Positions 16,707 to 24,972 of a DNA stretch of 64,000 nucleotides are shown here, piece after piece. The first letter of the stretch is position 1; the number at the start of each line of letters is the position of its first letter. The position numbers and the translations under genes are program-made. Source of the stretch: an uncultured Roseateles sp. (GTDB lineage: Bacteria > Pseudomonadota > Gammaproteobacteria > Burkholderiales > Burkholderiaceae_C); contig NZ_CAJYPS010000027.1 in assembly GCF_913777145.1 (NCBI RefSeq), positions 398,734 to 462,733 on the forward strand, read 5' to 3'. Below the pieces are notes generated by a model, which ran no database searches, was not told the origin of the DNA, and saw only the letters and a list, made by a program, of their open reading frames with translations.

Positions 16707-17306
16707 ATGAAGATCGAACTCATCGTCTCCACCCGCCTCCCGACACCGTTCGGCGAGTTCACCATCCACGGTTTCCGCGAAAGCGACACCGGCCAGGAGC
16801 ATGTGGTGCTGAGCATGGGCGATCTCACCGGCGACGAGCCGCCGCTGGTGCGGGTGCACTCCGAGTGCCTGACCGGCGAGGTGTTCGGCTCGCTGCGCTG
16901 CGACTGCCGACCGCAGCTGGAGGCGGCCATGCAGCGCCTGGCCGAGGTGGGCCGCGGCGCCATCGTCTACATGCGCGGCCACGAGGGCCGGGGCATAGGC
17001 CTGGTGCAGAAGCTGCGCGCCTATGCCGAGCAGGACGCGGGCGCCAACACCATAGAGGCCAACGAGGTGCTGGGCCTGCCGGTGGATGCGCGCCGCTACG
17101 ACGCGGCCGCCTGCATGCTGCGCGCGCTGGGCGTGCACCGCATCCGGCTGCTGACCAACAACCCACTGAAGGTGCTGGCGCTGCAGGAGATGGGCATAGA
17201 GGTCGCATCGCGCGAGACCTCGCTGACCCCGCCCGGCCCCGAGAATGAGCGCTATCTGCGCACCAAGCAAAAGCAGATGGGGCATATGGCCCACTGGTTT
17301 GATTAG
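16707..17306 (+). CDS. ribA: GTP cyclohydrolase II
   Basis: This 199-aa enzyme opens GTP to 2,5-diamino-6-ribosylamino-pyrimidinone phosphate, the first step of riboflavin synthesis. The zinc-binding cysteines are visible in SECLTGEVFGSLRCDC, and RGHEGRGIGL and LLTNNPLK are signature stretches. It is the stand-alone form with no fused DHBP synthase domain, and the length is normal. The gene is monocistronic here, followed by a GC-rich hairpin region. Confidence 0.95.
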   Translation: MKIELIVSTRLPTPFGEFTIHGFRESDTGQEHVVLSMGDLTGDEPPLVRVHSECLTGEVFGSLRCDCRPQLEAAMQRLAEVGRGAIVYMRGHEGRGIGLVQKLRAYAEQDAGANTIEANEVLGLPVDARRYDAAACMLRALGVHRIRLLTNNPLKVLALQEMGIEVASRETSLTPPGPENERYLRTKQKQMGHMAHWFD

Positions 17307-17357
17307 CCCCTCGAGGGGGCCGAGCTCGGACGCAGCGCGTCCAGTGGACGCGCTGCG
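17307..17357. terminator. GC-rich hairpins after ribA
   Basis: A perfect palindrome CCCCTCGAGGGG at 17307-17318 is followed by a 12-base stem CGCAGCGCGTCC/GGACGCGCTGCG with a 3-base loop (17331-17357). There is no T tract, so it may be a repeat or a Rho-aided terminator. The following 180 bases up to the permease hold no recognisable gene. Confidence 0.4.
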
Positions 17358-17537
17358 CCTAGCGAGGGCCAAAGCCGCTGGCTTTGGCAGCACCCAACGG
17401 CCCGGCAGAGCCGGTTCCGTGGGTGCCGCTGGGTCAAGACCTGGCCGGGCGTGGTGGGGGAGCGCCAGTCTTCAGCAAGGCCGCTGACAGCGGACCTTCA
17501 TGGCGGCGAGACTTGGGGCGTTTAGGCTGCGACCCCC

Positions 17538-19265
17538 ATGGCCGACCGTCGTTTCTTTCCCCGCCCTGCCGTCGAGGCCAGCTTCAACCGCTGGGACTGG
17601 GCGCTGCTGCCGCTGGTGCTGGCGGTGCTGATCCTGCTCGCGCTGGCCGCGGCGCAGATGGCCAAGCCTTTCCATGTGGGCGAGGCGCTGCCGCTGAGCC
17701 TGGACCCGGCCAACCTGCCCTACTACCTGCTGCGCACCACGCTGCGCATGTTCATCGCACTCGCGGCGTCCGTCGTGTTCGCCTGCGTGTTCGCGGTGCT
17801 GGCGGCCAAGGTGAAGGCGGCCGAGAAGGTGCTGGTGCCGCTGCTGGACATCCTGCAGTCCATCCCCATCCTCGGGTTCCAGGCGATCGCGGTGGCGCCC
17901 TTCATCGCGCTGTTCCCGGGCAATCTGTTCGGCGTGGAGCTGGCGGCGCTGTTCGCGATCTTCACCAGCCAGGCCTGGAACATGGCCTTCAGCCTCTACC
18001 AGTCGCTGCGCACCGTGCCGGCCGAGCTGCAGGAGGCGGCACGCATCTTCCAGCTGTCGGGCTGGCAGCGCTTCTGGCGCCTGGAGCTGCCGTTCGCGAT
18101 GCCGGGCCTGCTGTGGAACATGATGATGAGCATGTCCGGCGGCTGGTTCTTCGTGGTCGCGTCGGAGGCCATCTCGGTGGCCGGCCAGGACATCAAGCTG
18201 CCCGGCGTGGGCTCCTACATCGCGGTGGCCATCGAGGCGCGCGACCTGGGCGCGATCGGCTGGGCCATCCTCGGCATGCTGATCGGCATCCTGCTGTACG
18301 ACCAGCTGTTCTTCCGGCCGCTGCTGGCCTGGGCGGACAAGTTCCGCTTCGAGGAATCCGGCAGCGAGAACGCGCCGCAGTCCTGGCTGCTGACCTGGCT
18401 GCGCCGCACCGCGTTGCTGCAGAAGCTGGGCGAGTGGCCCGCCCGCTGGCTGACGGCGAGCTTCCGGCCACTGCGCAAGACCTATGACGGCCGCTCGCTG
18501 CGCGCCAAGGCCAGGGCCCCCAACCCGCTGTGGGGCCGCGCCTGGGACGCGCTGGTGGCGGCGCTGGTGCTGTTCGCCGTGTGGCGGCTGGTGAGCTTCA
18601 TCCACACCGAGGTGGGCTGGGGCGAGGCCGCCCATGTGTTCAAGCTGGGCCTGTACACGCTGGCGCGGGTGCTGCTGCTGATCGCGGTGGCCTCGCTGAT
18701 CTGGGTGCCCATCGGCGTGTGGATAGGCCTGAACCCGCGCATCGCCGGCCGCGTGCAGGCGGTGGCGCAGTTCCTCGCGGCCTTCCCGTCCAACCTGGTG
18801 TTTCCGATGGCCGTGCTGCTGATCGTGAAGTACCGGCTGGACCCGGACCTGTGGCTGTCGCCGCTCATCATCCTGGGCACGCAGTGGTATCTGCTGTTCA
18901 ACGTGGTGGCGGGTGCCTCCAGCATCCCCACCGAGCTGCGCCTGGCCGCGCAGAACCTGGGCCTCAGGGGCTGGCTGGCCTGGCGGCGCTACCTGCTGCC
19001 GGCGGTCTTCCCCAGCTTCGTGACCGGCGCCATCACCGCCAGCGGCGGCTCCTGGAACGCCAGCATCGTGGCCGAGTACGTGAGCTGGGGCGACACCCAG
19101 CTCCAGGCCCAGGGCCTGGGCAGCTACATCCAGCAGATGACCACCGCGGGCGACTTCCCGCGCATCGCGCTGGGCATAGGCGTGATGTGCATCTTCGTGA
19201 TGACGCTGAACCACTGGGTCTGGCGGCGGCTGTATCGCGTCGCGGAAGAACGAATGCATTTCTAG
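17538..19265 (+). CDS. NitT/TauT-type ABC transporter permease, two permease domains fused
   Basis: This 575-aa inner-membrane protein contains two BPD_transp_1 permease units: about residues 60-280 (EAA loop ELQEAARIFQLSGWQRFWRLELP) and about 350-565 (EAA loop ELRLAAQNLGLRGWLAWRRYLLP). Each has about six membrane segments, joined by a basic cytoplasmic linker. The fusion replaces the usual homodimer. Family members import nitrate, sulfonates, taurine or bicarbonate. No substrate-binding protein gene is adjacent, so the substrate is unknown. The ATPase gene follows after 128 bases containing nested inverted repeats. Confidence 0.88.
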   Translation: MADRRFFPRPAVEASFNRWDWALLPLVLAVLILLALAAAQMAKPFHVGEALPLSLDPANLPYYLLRTTLRMFIALAASVVFACVFAVLAAKVKAAEKVLVPLLDILQSIPILGFQAIAVAPFIALFPGNLFGVELAALFAIFTSQAWNMAFSLYQSLRTVPAELQEAARIFQLSGWQRFWRLELPFAMPGLLWNMMMSMSGGWFFVVASEAISVAGQDIKLPGVGSYIAVAIEARDLGAIGWAILGMLIGILLYDQLFFRPLLAWADKFRFEESGSENAPQSWLLTWLRRTALLQKLGEWPARWLTASFRPLRKTYDGRSLRAKARAPNPLWGRAWDALVAALVLFAVWRLVSFIHTEVGWGEAAHVFKLGLYTLARVLLLIAVASLIWVPIGVWIGLNPRIAGRVQAVAQFLAAFPSNLVFPMAVLLIVKYRLDPDLWLSPLIILGTQWYLLFNVVAGASSIPTELRLAAQNLGLRGWLAWRRYLLPAVFPSFVTGAITASGGSWNASIVAEYVSWGDTQLQAQGLGSYIQQMTTAGDFPRIALGIGVMCIFVMTLNHWVWRRLYRVAEERMHF

Positions 19266-19276
19266 ACCACCCCGTA

Positions 19277-19329
19277 CCGGCTTCGCCGGCCCCCTCAAGG
19301 GGGCGCCTCCGACTGCCCGGCGAAGCCGG
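19277..19329. repeat. Nested inverted repeat between permease and ATPase genes
   Basis: The outer arms CCGGCTTCGCCGG and CCGGCGAAGCCGG (13 bases, perfect) enclose an inner GCCCCCT-CA-AGGGGGC hairpin. Similar CCCCT(C/A)GAGGGG-type elements lie at 17307. This may set unequal expression of the two transporter genes. Confidence 0.6.
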
Positions 19330-19393
19330 ATCAGCGCAGGCCGCTGGACGAGCGGCCCGCCCTTGGCGGCCGCAGAGACCGCAGGAAACCATC

Positions 19394-20698
19394 ATGGAAG
19401 CATTGATCGAACTGAAGAACGTCGCCAAGGGCTTCAAGTCCGCGGATGGCAGCCTGCGCACGGTGCTGGAGCACGTGGACTTCACGCTCGCCAAGGGCGA
19501 GATCGTCGCGCTGCTGGGCCAGAGCGGCTCGGGCAAGAGCACGCTGCTGCGCATCATGGCCGGGCTGATCCCGGCGGACAGCGGCGATGTGCACTACCGC
19601 GGCCAGCCGTTGTTCGGGCCGGCGCAGGGCATCGCGATGGTGTTCCAGAGCTTTGCGCTGTTCCCGTGGCTGACCGTGCAGCAGAACGTGGAGCTGGGGC
19701 TGGAGGCCGCCGGCGTGGCGGCAGCAGAGCGCGCGCGGCGCGCCGAGGCGGCGATCGCGCTGATCGGGCTGTCGGGCTTCGAGGGCGCGCTGCCGCGCGA
19801 GCTGTCGGGCGGCATGCGCCAGCGCGTGGGCATGGCGCGCGCGCTGGTGATGGAGCCGCCGGTGCTGCTGATGGACGAGGCCTTCTCGGCGCTGGACGTG
19901 CTGACCGGCGAGCGCCTGCGCAACGAGATCCTGGAACTGTGGGACGGCGGCCAGATGCCCACGCAGGCCATGCTGGTGGTGTCGCACAACATCGAGGAGG
20001 CCGTGATGATGGCCGACCGCGTGCTGATCTTCTCCAGCAACCCGGGCCGGGTGCGCGCCGAGCTGCCCATCACGCTGCCGCGCCCGCGCCGCGCCGACAG
20101 CCCCGAGGTGCGGCTGCTGATCGACGAGGTCTACCGCCTGATGACCAGCGCCACGCCGCTGCCCGGCGCGGCCGGCGCGCACGAGGAGGCCGCCCGCCCC
20201 CACCTCACCGACCGCCTGCCCCAGGCCGAGGTGGGCCGCATGGAGAGCCTGCTGGAGCTGCTGGCCGACGAGCCCTTCAAGGGCCGCGCCGACCTGCCGC
20301 AGTTGGTGGAGGAGAGCGAGCTCACCGACGAGGACGTGCTGCCGTTGGCCGCCGCGCTGCACCGCCTGGGCCTGGCCCAGCTCAGCGGCGGCGACCTGCT
20401 GCTGACGCCGCTGGGCCACCGCTACGTGGAGGGTAGCCACGAGTTCCGCCGCCAGGTGTTCGGCCAGCAGCTGTTGGAACATGTGCCGCTGGCCGCCTTC
20501 ATACGCCACAGCCTGGAGCAGGAGGCGGACGGCGAGCTGAAGGAGGAACCCTTCCTCAAGCTGCTCAGCGAGAGCATGGACGCGCACGAGGCCGAGCATG
20601 TGCTGCGCGTGGCCATCGAGTGGGCGCGCTATGGCGAGGTGTTCGAGTACGACTACCACACGGGCCTGATCCACCTGCCCGAGTCGGGCGAGGACTGA
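19394..20698 (+). CDS. NitT/TauT-type ABC transporter ATPase with C-terminal AAA-associated domain
   Basis: This 434-aa protein has an N-terminal ATPase of about 250 residues with Walker A GQSGSGKST, Q-loop region MVFQSFALFPW, signature LSGGMRQRVGMARAL, Walker B VLLMDEAFSALD and H-loop VVSHNIEEAVMMADRV. The remaining 170 residues (from MESLLELLADEP) form the helical and winged-helix-like domain found in one branch of nitrate/sulfonate transporters; its role is unknown, probably sensory. The start at 19394 follows AGGAAACC. It pairs with the fused permease upstream. Confidence 0.9.
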   Translation: MEALIELKNVAKGFKSADGSLRTVLEHVDFTLAKGEIVALLGQSGSGKSTLLRIMAGLIPADSGDVHYRGQPLFGPAQGIAMVFQSFALFPWLTVQQNVELGLEAAGVAAAERARRAEAAIALIGLSGFEGALPRELSGGMRQRVGMARALVMEPPVLLMDEAFSALDVLTGERLRNEILELWDGGQMPTQAMLVVSHNIEEAVMMADRVLIFSSNPGRVRAELPITLPRPRRADSPEVRLLIDEVYRLMTSATPLPGAAGAHEEAARPHLTDRLPQAEVGRMESLLELLADEPFKGRADLPQLVEESELTDEDVLPLAAALHRLGLAQLSGGDLLLTPLGHRYVEGSHEFRRQVFGQQLLEHVPLAAFIRHSLEQEADGELKEEPFLKLLSESMDAHEAEHVLRVAIEWARYGEVFEYDYHTGLIHLPESGED

Positions 20699-20719
20699 GC
20701 GGCCCGCGAGCCACGCCGG

Positions 20720-20735
20720 ATGACAAACATGTAAT
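20720..20735. promoter_or_regulatory. Heavy-metal response regulator box upstream of czcE-like gene
   Basis: ATGACA-AACA-TGTAAT, flanked by GCCGG and CCGGC, forms an extended dyad. The core fits the TGACA-N4-TGTNAT pattern known for CopR-type regulators. It lies about 100 bases before the CzcE-like start, and a CopR/CzcR-like regulator is encoded in the same operon, suggesting autoregulation. Confidence 0.7.
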
Positions 20736-20831
20736 CCGGCTGTTCGGTTCGCGACGCGGGGCGATTTCTAAAGTGATGGACATGCAGACGGCAATCACGC
20801 CGCTGCAGCAACCCCAAGCAAGGACATCACC

Positions 20832-21176
20832 ATGAACACCCGCACCTCTCTCGTTCGCATCGCCGGTCTGCTCGCCATCGCGCTGCCCGCTTTCGCCCAC
20901 GCCGCCTGCCAGGACCGCTTCGCCAACGGCATGTGCCTGTACGGCAGCTCGCACACGGGCCAGCAGGCCGAGCGCGTCATCGACGTCCAGAAGGCCGGCC
21001 ACACCGTCGGCGTGAACTACGGCGAGACCGTGAAGTTCGTCGACGGCGACAAGTCCTTCACCTGGACCTTCAACGGCCTGGGCGGCCGCAATGTGGACGT
21101 GCAGCGCATCGCGCCGGCCGGCTTCATGACGCACGGCCTGAACGTCAGCGTGGACCGCGATCCGAGCAACATCTGA
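20832..21176 (+). CDS. CzcE-family periplasmic metal-binding protein
   Basis: This 114-aa protein has a signal peptide (cleavage after AFAHA). The mature part carries VNYGETVKFVDGDKSFTWTFNGLG, a pattern seen in CzcE, the periplasmic copper-binding protein of Cupriavidus metal resistance loci. Its neighbours support a metal role: a CopR-type box upstream and a heavy-metal-type two-component pair downstream. The start follows AAGGAC. The metal bound here is not known. Confidence 0.78.
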   Translation: MNTRTSLVRIAGLLAIALPAFAHAACQDRFANGMCLYGSSHTGQQAERVIDVQKAGHTVGVNYGETVKFVDGDKSFTWTFNGLGGRNVDVQRIAPAGFMTHGLNVSVDRDPSNI

Positions 21177-21267
21177 GCGCGGCCACGCCCCGCATGTCGC
21201 CCTGTCATTCATGCGCAGGCTGTCGGCCCGGACGGCCGTGGCCTGCCCCTGCCGAACACCCCACACC

Positions 21268-22056
21268 ATGAACCGCCGATCCCTGCTGAGCCGCGCCAGC
21301 GCGCTGGCCGCCACCCTGGCCATCACCACCCTGTCCGCTGCCGCCCAGGCGCAGACCTCCATTACCGCGCCGGTGCCCGTCAAGAACGTGGTGCTGGTGC
21401 ACGGCCTGTTCGCCGACGGCTCCAGCTGGGGCAAGGTGATCCCGCTGCTGCAGGCCCAGGGCCTGCACGTGACCTCGGTGCAGAACCCACTGACCAGCCT
21501 GGCCGACGACGCCGCCGCCGTGAAGCGCGTGCTGGCGCAGCAGGATGGCCCGACGCTGCTGGTCGGCCACTCCTATGCCGGCATGGTGATCACACAGGCC
21601 GGTGACGCCCCCCAGGTCGCGGGCCTGGTCTACATCGCAGCGCGTGCGCCCGATGCCGGCGAGGACTACCCCGCGCTGACCCGCAAGTTCACGCCGGCCC
21701 CGGCGTCCGCGGGCATCCAGTGGAGCGGCGACTGGGCCACGCTGACGGAAAGCGCCTTCGTGAAGGACTTCGCCGGTGATCTGCCCACGGCCGAGGCGCG
21801 CAGCTACTTCGCGGTGCAGCAACCCTTTGCCCGCGCGATCACGCAGGCCAGGACCACGGTCGCCGCCTGGCGCCTGAAGCCGACCTGGTACGCGGTCTCC
21901 ACGCAGGACCGCACGATAGATCCCGACCTGCAGCGCTTCATGGCGCAGCGCATGGGGGCCAAGACCATAGAGCTGCCGGCCAGCCACGTGTCGCTGCTGT
22001 CACGACCCCAGGAGGTCGCGAACCTCATCATCAGCGCGGCCCAGGCGCAGCGCTGA
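21268..22056 (+). CDS. Exported alpha/beta hydrolase
   Basis: This 262-aa protein has an N-terminal signal (MNRRSLLSRASALAATLA, ending AAAQA) with a twin-arginine-like RRSLL, so Tat export is possible. The hydrolase fold shows the oxyanion region VLVHGLFADGSSW, the nucleophile elbow GHSYAGMV and a late His in PASHVSLLSRP. It resembles the small esterase-like family annotated as salicylate-esterase-type hydrolases. The substrate is unknown. Its place between a CzcE-like gene and a metal-type regulator pair is unusual. An in-frame ATG at 21211 is rejected because the signal peptide begins at 21268. Confidence 0.8.
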   Translation: MNRRSLLSRASALAATLAITTLSAAAQAQTSITAPVPVKNVVLVHGLFADGSSWGKVIPLLQAQGLHVTSVQNPLTSLADDAAAVKRVLAQQDGPTLLVGHSYAGMVITQAGDAPQVAGLVYIAARAPDAGEDYPALTRKFTPAPASAGIQWSGDWATLTESAFVKDFAGDLPTAEARSYFAVQQPFARAITQARTTVAAWRLKPTWYAVSTQDRTIDPDLQRFMAQRMGAKTIELPASHVSLLSRPQEVANLIISAAQAQR

Positions 22057-22119
22057 CCCCACACCGCAGGTGCGATCATGTGCAGCCCGCCCCACCCGGG
22101 GCAGCCACCGGGAGAAGAG

Positions 22120-22806
22120 ATGAGGGTCCTCGTCGTCGAGGATGAGCCCAAGCTGGCCGACTACCTGCGCAAGGGCCTGACCGAGAACGGCTATGTGGTG
22201 GATGTGGCCACCGACGGCATCGATGGCCGCCACCTGGCGCTGCATGGCGAGTACGAGCTCATCGTGCTGGACGTGATGCTGCCGGGCGTGGACGGCTTCA
22301 GCATCCTGAAGGCGGTCAAGGCCGCCAAGGACGTGGCCGTGCTGATGCTGACCGCCCGCGACCGCGTGGAAGACCGCGTGCACGGCCTGCAGGAGGGCGC
22401 GGACGACTACCTGGTCAAGCCCTTCTCGTTCAGCGAACTGCTGGCCCGCATGACCGCGCTGCGCCGCCGCGGCGTGCGTACCACCGGCGGATCGGTCGAC
22501 ACGGGCACCCAGCTGGTGCTGGGCGAACTGCAGCTGGACCTGGCCCGGCGCAAGGCCTGGCGCGCGGGCCGGGCCATCGATCTCACCAACAAGGAATTCC
22601 TGCTGCTGGCCCTGCTGATGCGACGCCAGGGCGAGGTGCTGTCGCGCACCGTGCTGGCCGAGCAGGTGTGGGACATGAACTTCGACAGCGACACCAACGT
22701 GGTGGAGGTGGCCGTGCGCCGCCTGCGCGCCAAGATGGACGACCCCTTCGACACCAAGATGCTGCGCACCGTGCGCGGCATGGGCTACGTGCTGGAGCTG
22801 CCGTGA
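22120..22806 (+). CDS. Heavy-metal-type response regulator (CopR/CusR/CzcR-like)
   Basis: This 228-aa OmpR-family regulator has a receiver domain (about residues 1-115) with phospho-Asp in IVLDVMLPGVDGF and Lys in LVKPFSFSELLAR, and a winged-helix DNA-binding domain (about 130-225; NKEFLLLALLMRRQGEVLSR, VVEVAVRRLRAKMDDPF). The short VRRLRAKMDDPFDTKMLRTVRGMGY end is typical of the heavy-metal subgroup. The start follows GGGAGAAG. The downstream kinase overlaps it as GTGA. Confidence 0.92.
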   Translation: MRVLVVEDEPKLADYLRKGLTENGYVVDVATDGIDGRHLALHGEYELIVLDVMLPGVDGFSILKAVKAAKDVAVLMLTARDRVEDRVHGLQEGADDYLVKPFSFSELLARMTALRRRGVRTTGGSVDTGTQLVLGELQLDLARRKAWRAGRAIDLTNKEFLLLALLMRRQGEVLSRTVLAEQVWDMNFDSDTNVVEVAVRRLRAKMDDPFDTKMLRTVRGMGYVLELP

Positions 22807-24176
22807 AGCCTCCCGGCGGCTTCGGCTCCATCGCGGCCCGGCTGGGCCTGATGCTGGCGCTGGTCGCCGTGCTGGTGTTCGCGGTGGCCGGCTTTCTGCT
22901 GCACAAGGCGCTGGAGCAGGTGCTGCTGGCCGACGAGAGCTCCGACTTGAAGGGCAAGACCCAGGTCGTGCAGCGCTTCATCGACGAGGTGCACAGCGCC
23001 GACGACCTGCCCATGCTGCGCCGGCACCTGGATGCCACCAGCATAGGCGGGCGCTACCGCTGGAATGTCTGGCTGGTTCGCAGCGACGGTACGGTCGTGT
23101 ACGGCGCCGACCCCGTTCCCCCGACCTTGCAACCGGACGGCGACAAGCTGCGGCTGCGCCGCCAGGATGGTGTCGAGCTGCGCGGCACCAGCTACCACCT
23201 GGACGCCAGCAACCCGCTGCTCGCCGGCGTGCAGGTGCTGATCGGCATGGACCCGAGGCCGCGCGCCGAGATGCTCAGGCGCTACGACACCTTCAGCCTC
23301 GTGGTCTGCGCACTGGGCGTGCTGGGCACGGTGGGCCTGTCGCTGTTTGCGACCCGGCGCGGGCTGCGCTCCATCCTGCGCCTGTCCGACGAGGCCTCCG
23401 CGATACAGCCCGGCACGCTGTCGCGCCGGCTCACGCTGCCGCAAGGCAGCGCCGAGCTGATGCCACTGGCCGAACGCTTCAACGAGGTGCTGGAGCGCAT
23501 GGAGGCCGCCTGGGGCCAGCTGGAGGGCTTCAATGCCGATGTGGCCCACGAGCTGCGCACGCCGCTGGCCATCATGATCAACGGCGCTGAGGTGGCGCTG
23601 GCCCGCGAGCGGCCGCTGCCCGAGCTGCGCGAGGTGCTGGAGTCCCACCTGGAGGAGCTGCGCTCGCTGGCCTACATGGTCAACGACATGCTGTTCCTGG
23701 CCCGCGCCGACCGTGGCGACGGCCCCGACCATCTGGAGAACATGTGCCTCAGCAGCGAGGCGCTGAGCGTGGGCGATTTCGTCGAGGCGGTGCTGGAGGA
23801 CAGGCAGCAGCGCCTGCGGGTCCAGGGCGACGCCCAGGTCTATGCCAACCGCGTGCTGGTGCGCCGCGCGCTGGTGAACCTGCTGACCAACGGCTCCCGC
23901 CACGCGCCCTGGGGTGCCGAGCTGACGGTCCTGATCACCTGCGAGGGCCCGCTGGCCCGCGTCATCGTGCGCAACCCCGGCCCGGCCATCCCGGCCGAGG
24001 TGCAGCAGCGCATGTTCGACCGCTTCTGGCGCGGCGAGAGTTCGCGTGCCAAGTCCGGCGACCGCTTCGGCCTGGGCCTGGCCATCGTGCGCGCGATCGC
24101 CCGCATGCATGGTGGCGACACGCTGGTGCACTGCGAGGGCGGCTTCACCGACATCGGCTTCACGCTGAAGGCCTGA
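22803..24176 (+). CDS. Heavy-metal-type sensor histidine kinase (CusS/CzcS-like)
   Basis: This 457-aa membrane kinase starts at GTG 22803, overlapping the regulator stop by four bases. Two membrane segments (about residues 12-34 and 165-185) flank a periplasmic sensor region. A HAMP-like linker follows, then the H-box FNADVAHELRTPLAI, the N-box LVNLLTNGSRH and the G-box FGLGLAIVRAIARMHGG. With the adjacent regulator it should sense periplasmic metal (copper, silver, zinc or cadmium in relatives) and control the czcE-like operon. Confidence 0.92.
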   Translation: MKPPGGFGSIAARLGLMLALVAVLVFAVAGFLLHKALEQVLLADESSDLKGKTQVVQRFIDEVHSADDLPMLRRHLDATSIGGRYRWNVWLVRSDGTVVYGADPVPPTLQPDGDKLRLRRQDGVELRGTSYHLDASNPLLAGVQVLIGMDPRPRAEMLRRYDTFSLVVCALGVLGTVGLSLFATRRGLRSILRLSDEASAIQPGTLSRRLTLPQGSAELMPLAERFNEVLERMEAAWGQLEGFNADVAHELRTPLAIMINGAEVALARERPLPELREVLESHLEELRSLAYMVNDMLFLARADRGDGPDHLENMCLSSEALSVGDFVEAVLEDRQQRLRVQGDAQVYANRVLVRRALVNLLTNGSRHAPWGAELTVLITCEGPLARVIVRNPGPAIPAEVQQRMFDRFWRGESSRAKSGDRFGLGLAIVRAIARMHGGDTLVHCEGGFTDIGFTLKA

Positions 24177-24285
24177 GCCCGGCCCCCGGGAAAGTCCCGG
24201 GCCGCGATCACATGAGTCAGGGGTGTCAGGACTTGCCTGGCGCGCGCAGACTGGGGCGTCATCCTGCAAGCAGTCTGGAGTTCGC

Positions 24286-24966
24286 ATGCACGCCCCATCC
24301 CGCCTCTGTGTGACCGCCCTGCTGGCGCTGGGCCTGGCCCAGGCCGCGTCCGCCGCCGTCGTGAGCACGCCGCTGGCCACCCCGCTGACCACCGAGATCA
24401 ACCCGGGCGGCGGCTACAGCGACGGCACCGGCGTGTGGTTCAACCCGCTGACCGGCTATGCCGAGTCACGCGGCTACTACTTCCCCGACACGCTGTACGC
24501 GGACGGCCTGTTCTTCCTGCTGCTGGACGCCTCGCAGAGCACGCCCGAGGCGCTGGTCTTCACGCAGGGCTTCTTCTCGCGCGGCAATGGCGTGATCTAC
24601 GCGAGCAACATGAACCCGGCGCGCTTCGACGCGGGCGCGGTGATCGGCCCCGGCGTGGGCGTGCAAAGCCCCGGCGACGGCTACCCCGACCTGGGCCCCA
24701 CCTATGGCAACTGGACGCCCGGCCGCGGCTACCTGGGCCTGACGATACGCGACGCCAGCGGCAGCTCGCCCAGCGACGTGTTCTACGGCTATGCCGACCT
24801 CACGGTGAACGCCGACTACTCGATCACGCTGAACGGCTTCGCCTACGAGAACGTGCGCGGCGCCAGCATCACCGCGGCGCCGGTGCCCGAGCCGGCCAGC
24901 TACGGCCTGCTGGCGCTGGGCTTGCTGGGCGTGGCGGCCGCAGTGCGCCGCCGCATGCCGCGCTGA
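24286..24966 (+). CDS. PEP-CTERM sorting domain protein (fourth, unrelated body)
   Basis: This 226-aa protein has a signal peptide (MHAPSRLCVTALLALGLAQAASA) and ends VPEPASYGLLALGLLGVAAAVRRRM, an exosortase-type sorting signal. Its middle (GGGYSDGTGVWFNPLTGYAESRGYY, FYGYADLTVNADYSITLNGFAYEN) does not resemble the three tandem paralogues near 2-4 kb, so it is an independent substrate. The start follows GGAG. A CCCGGG-AAAGT-CCCGGG hairpin between 24185 and 24205 separates it from the kinase gene. Confidence 0.85.
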   Translation: MHAPSRLCVTALLALGLAQAASAAVVSTPLATPLTTEINPGGGYSDGTGVWFNPLTGYAESRGYYFPDTLYADGLFFLLLDASQSTPEALVFTQGFFSRGNGVIYASNMNPARFDAGAVIGPGVGVQSPGDGYPDLGPTYGNWTPGRGYLGLTIRDASGSSPSDVFYGYADLTVNADYSITLNGFAYENVRGASITAAPVPEPASYGLLALGLLGVAAAVRRRMPR

Positions 24967-24972
24967 GCCCCC

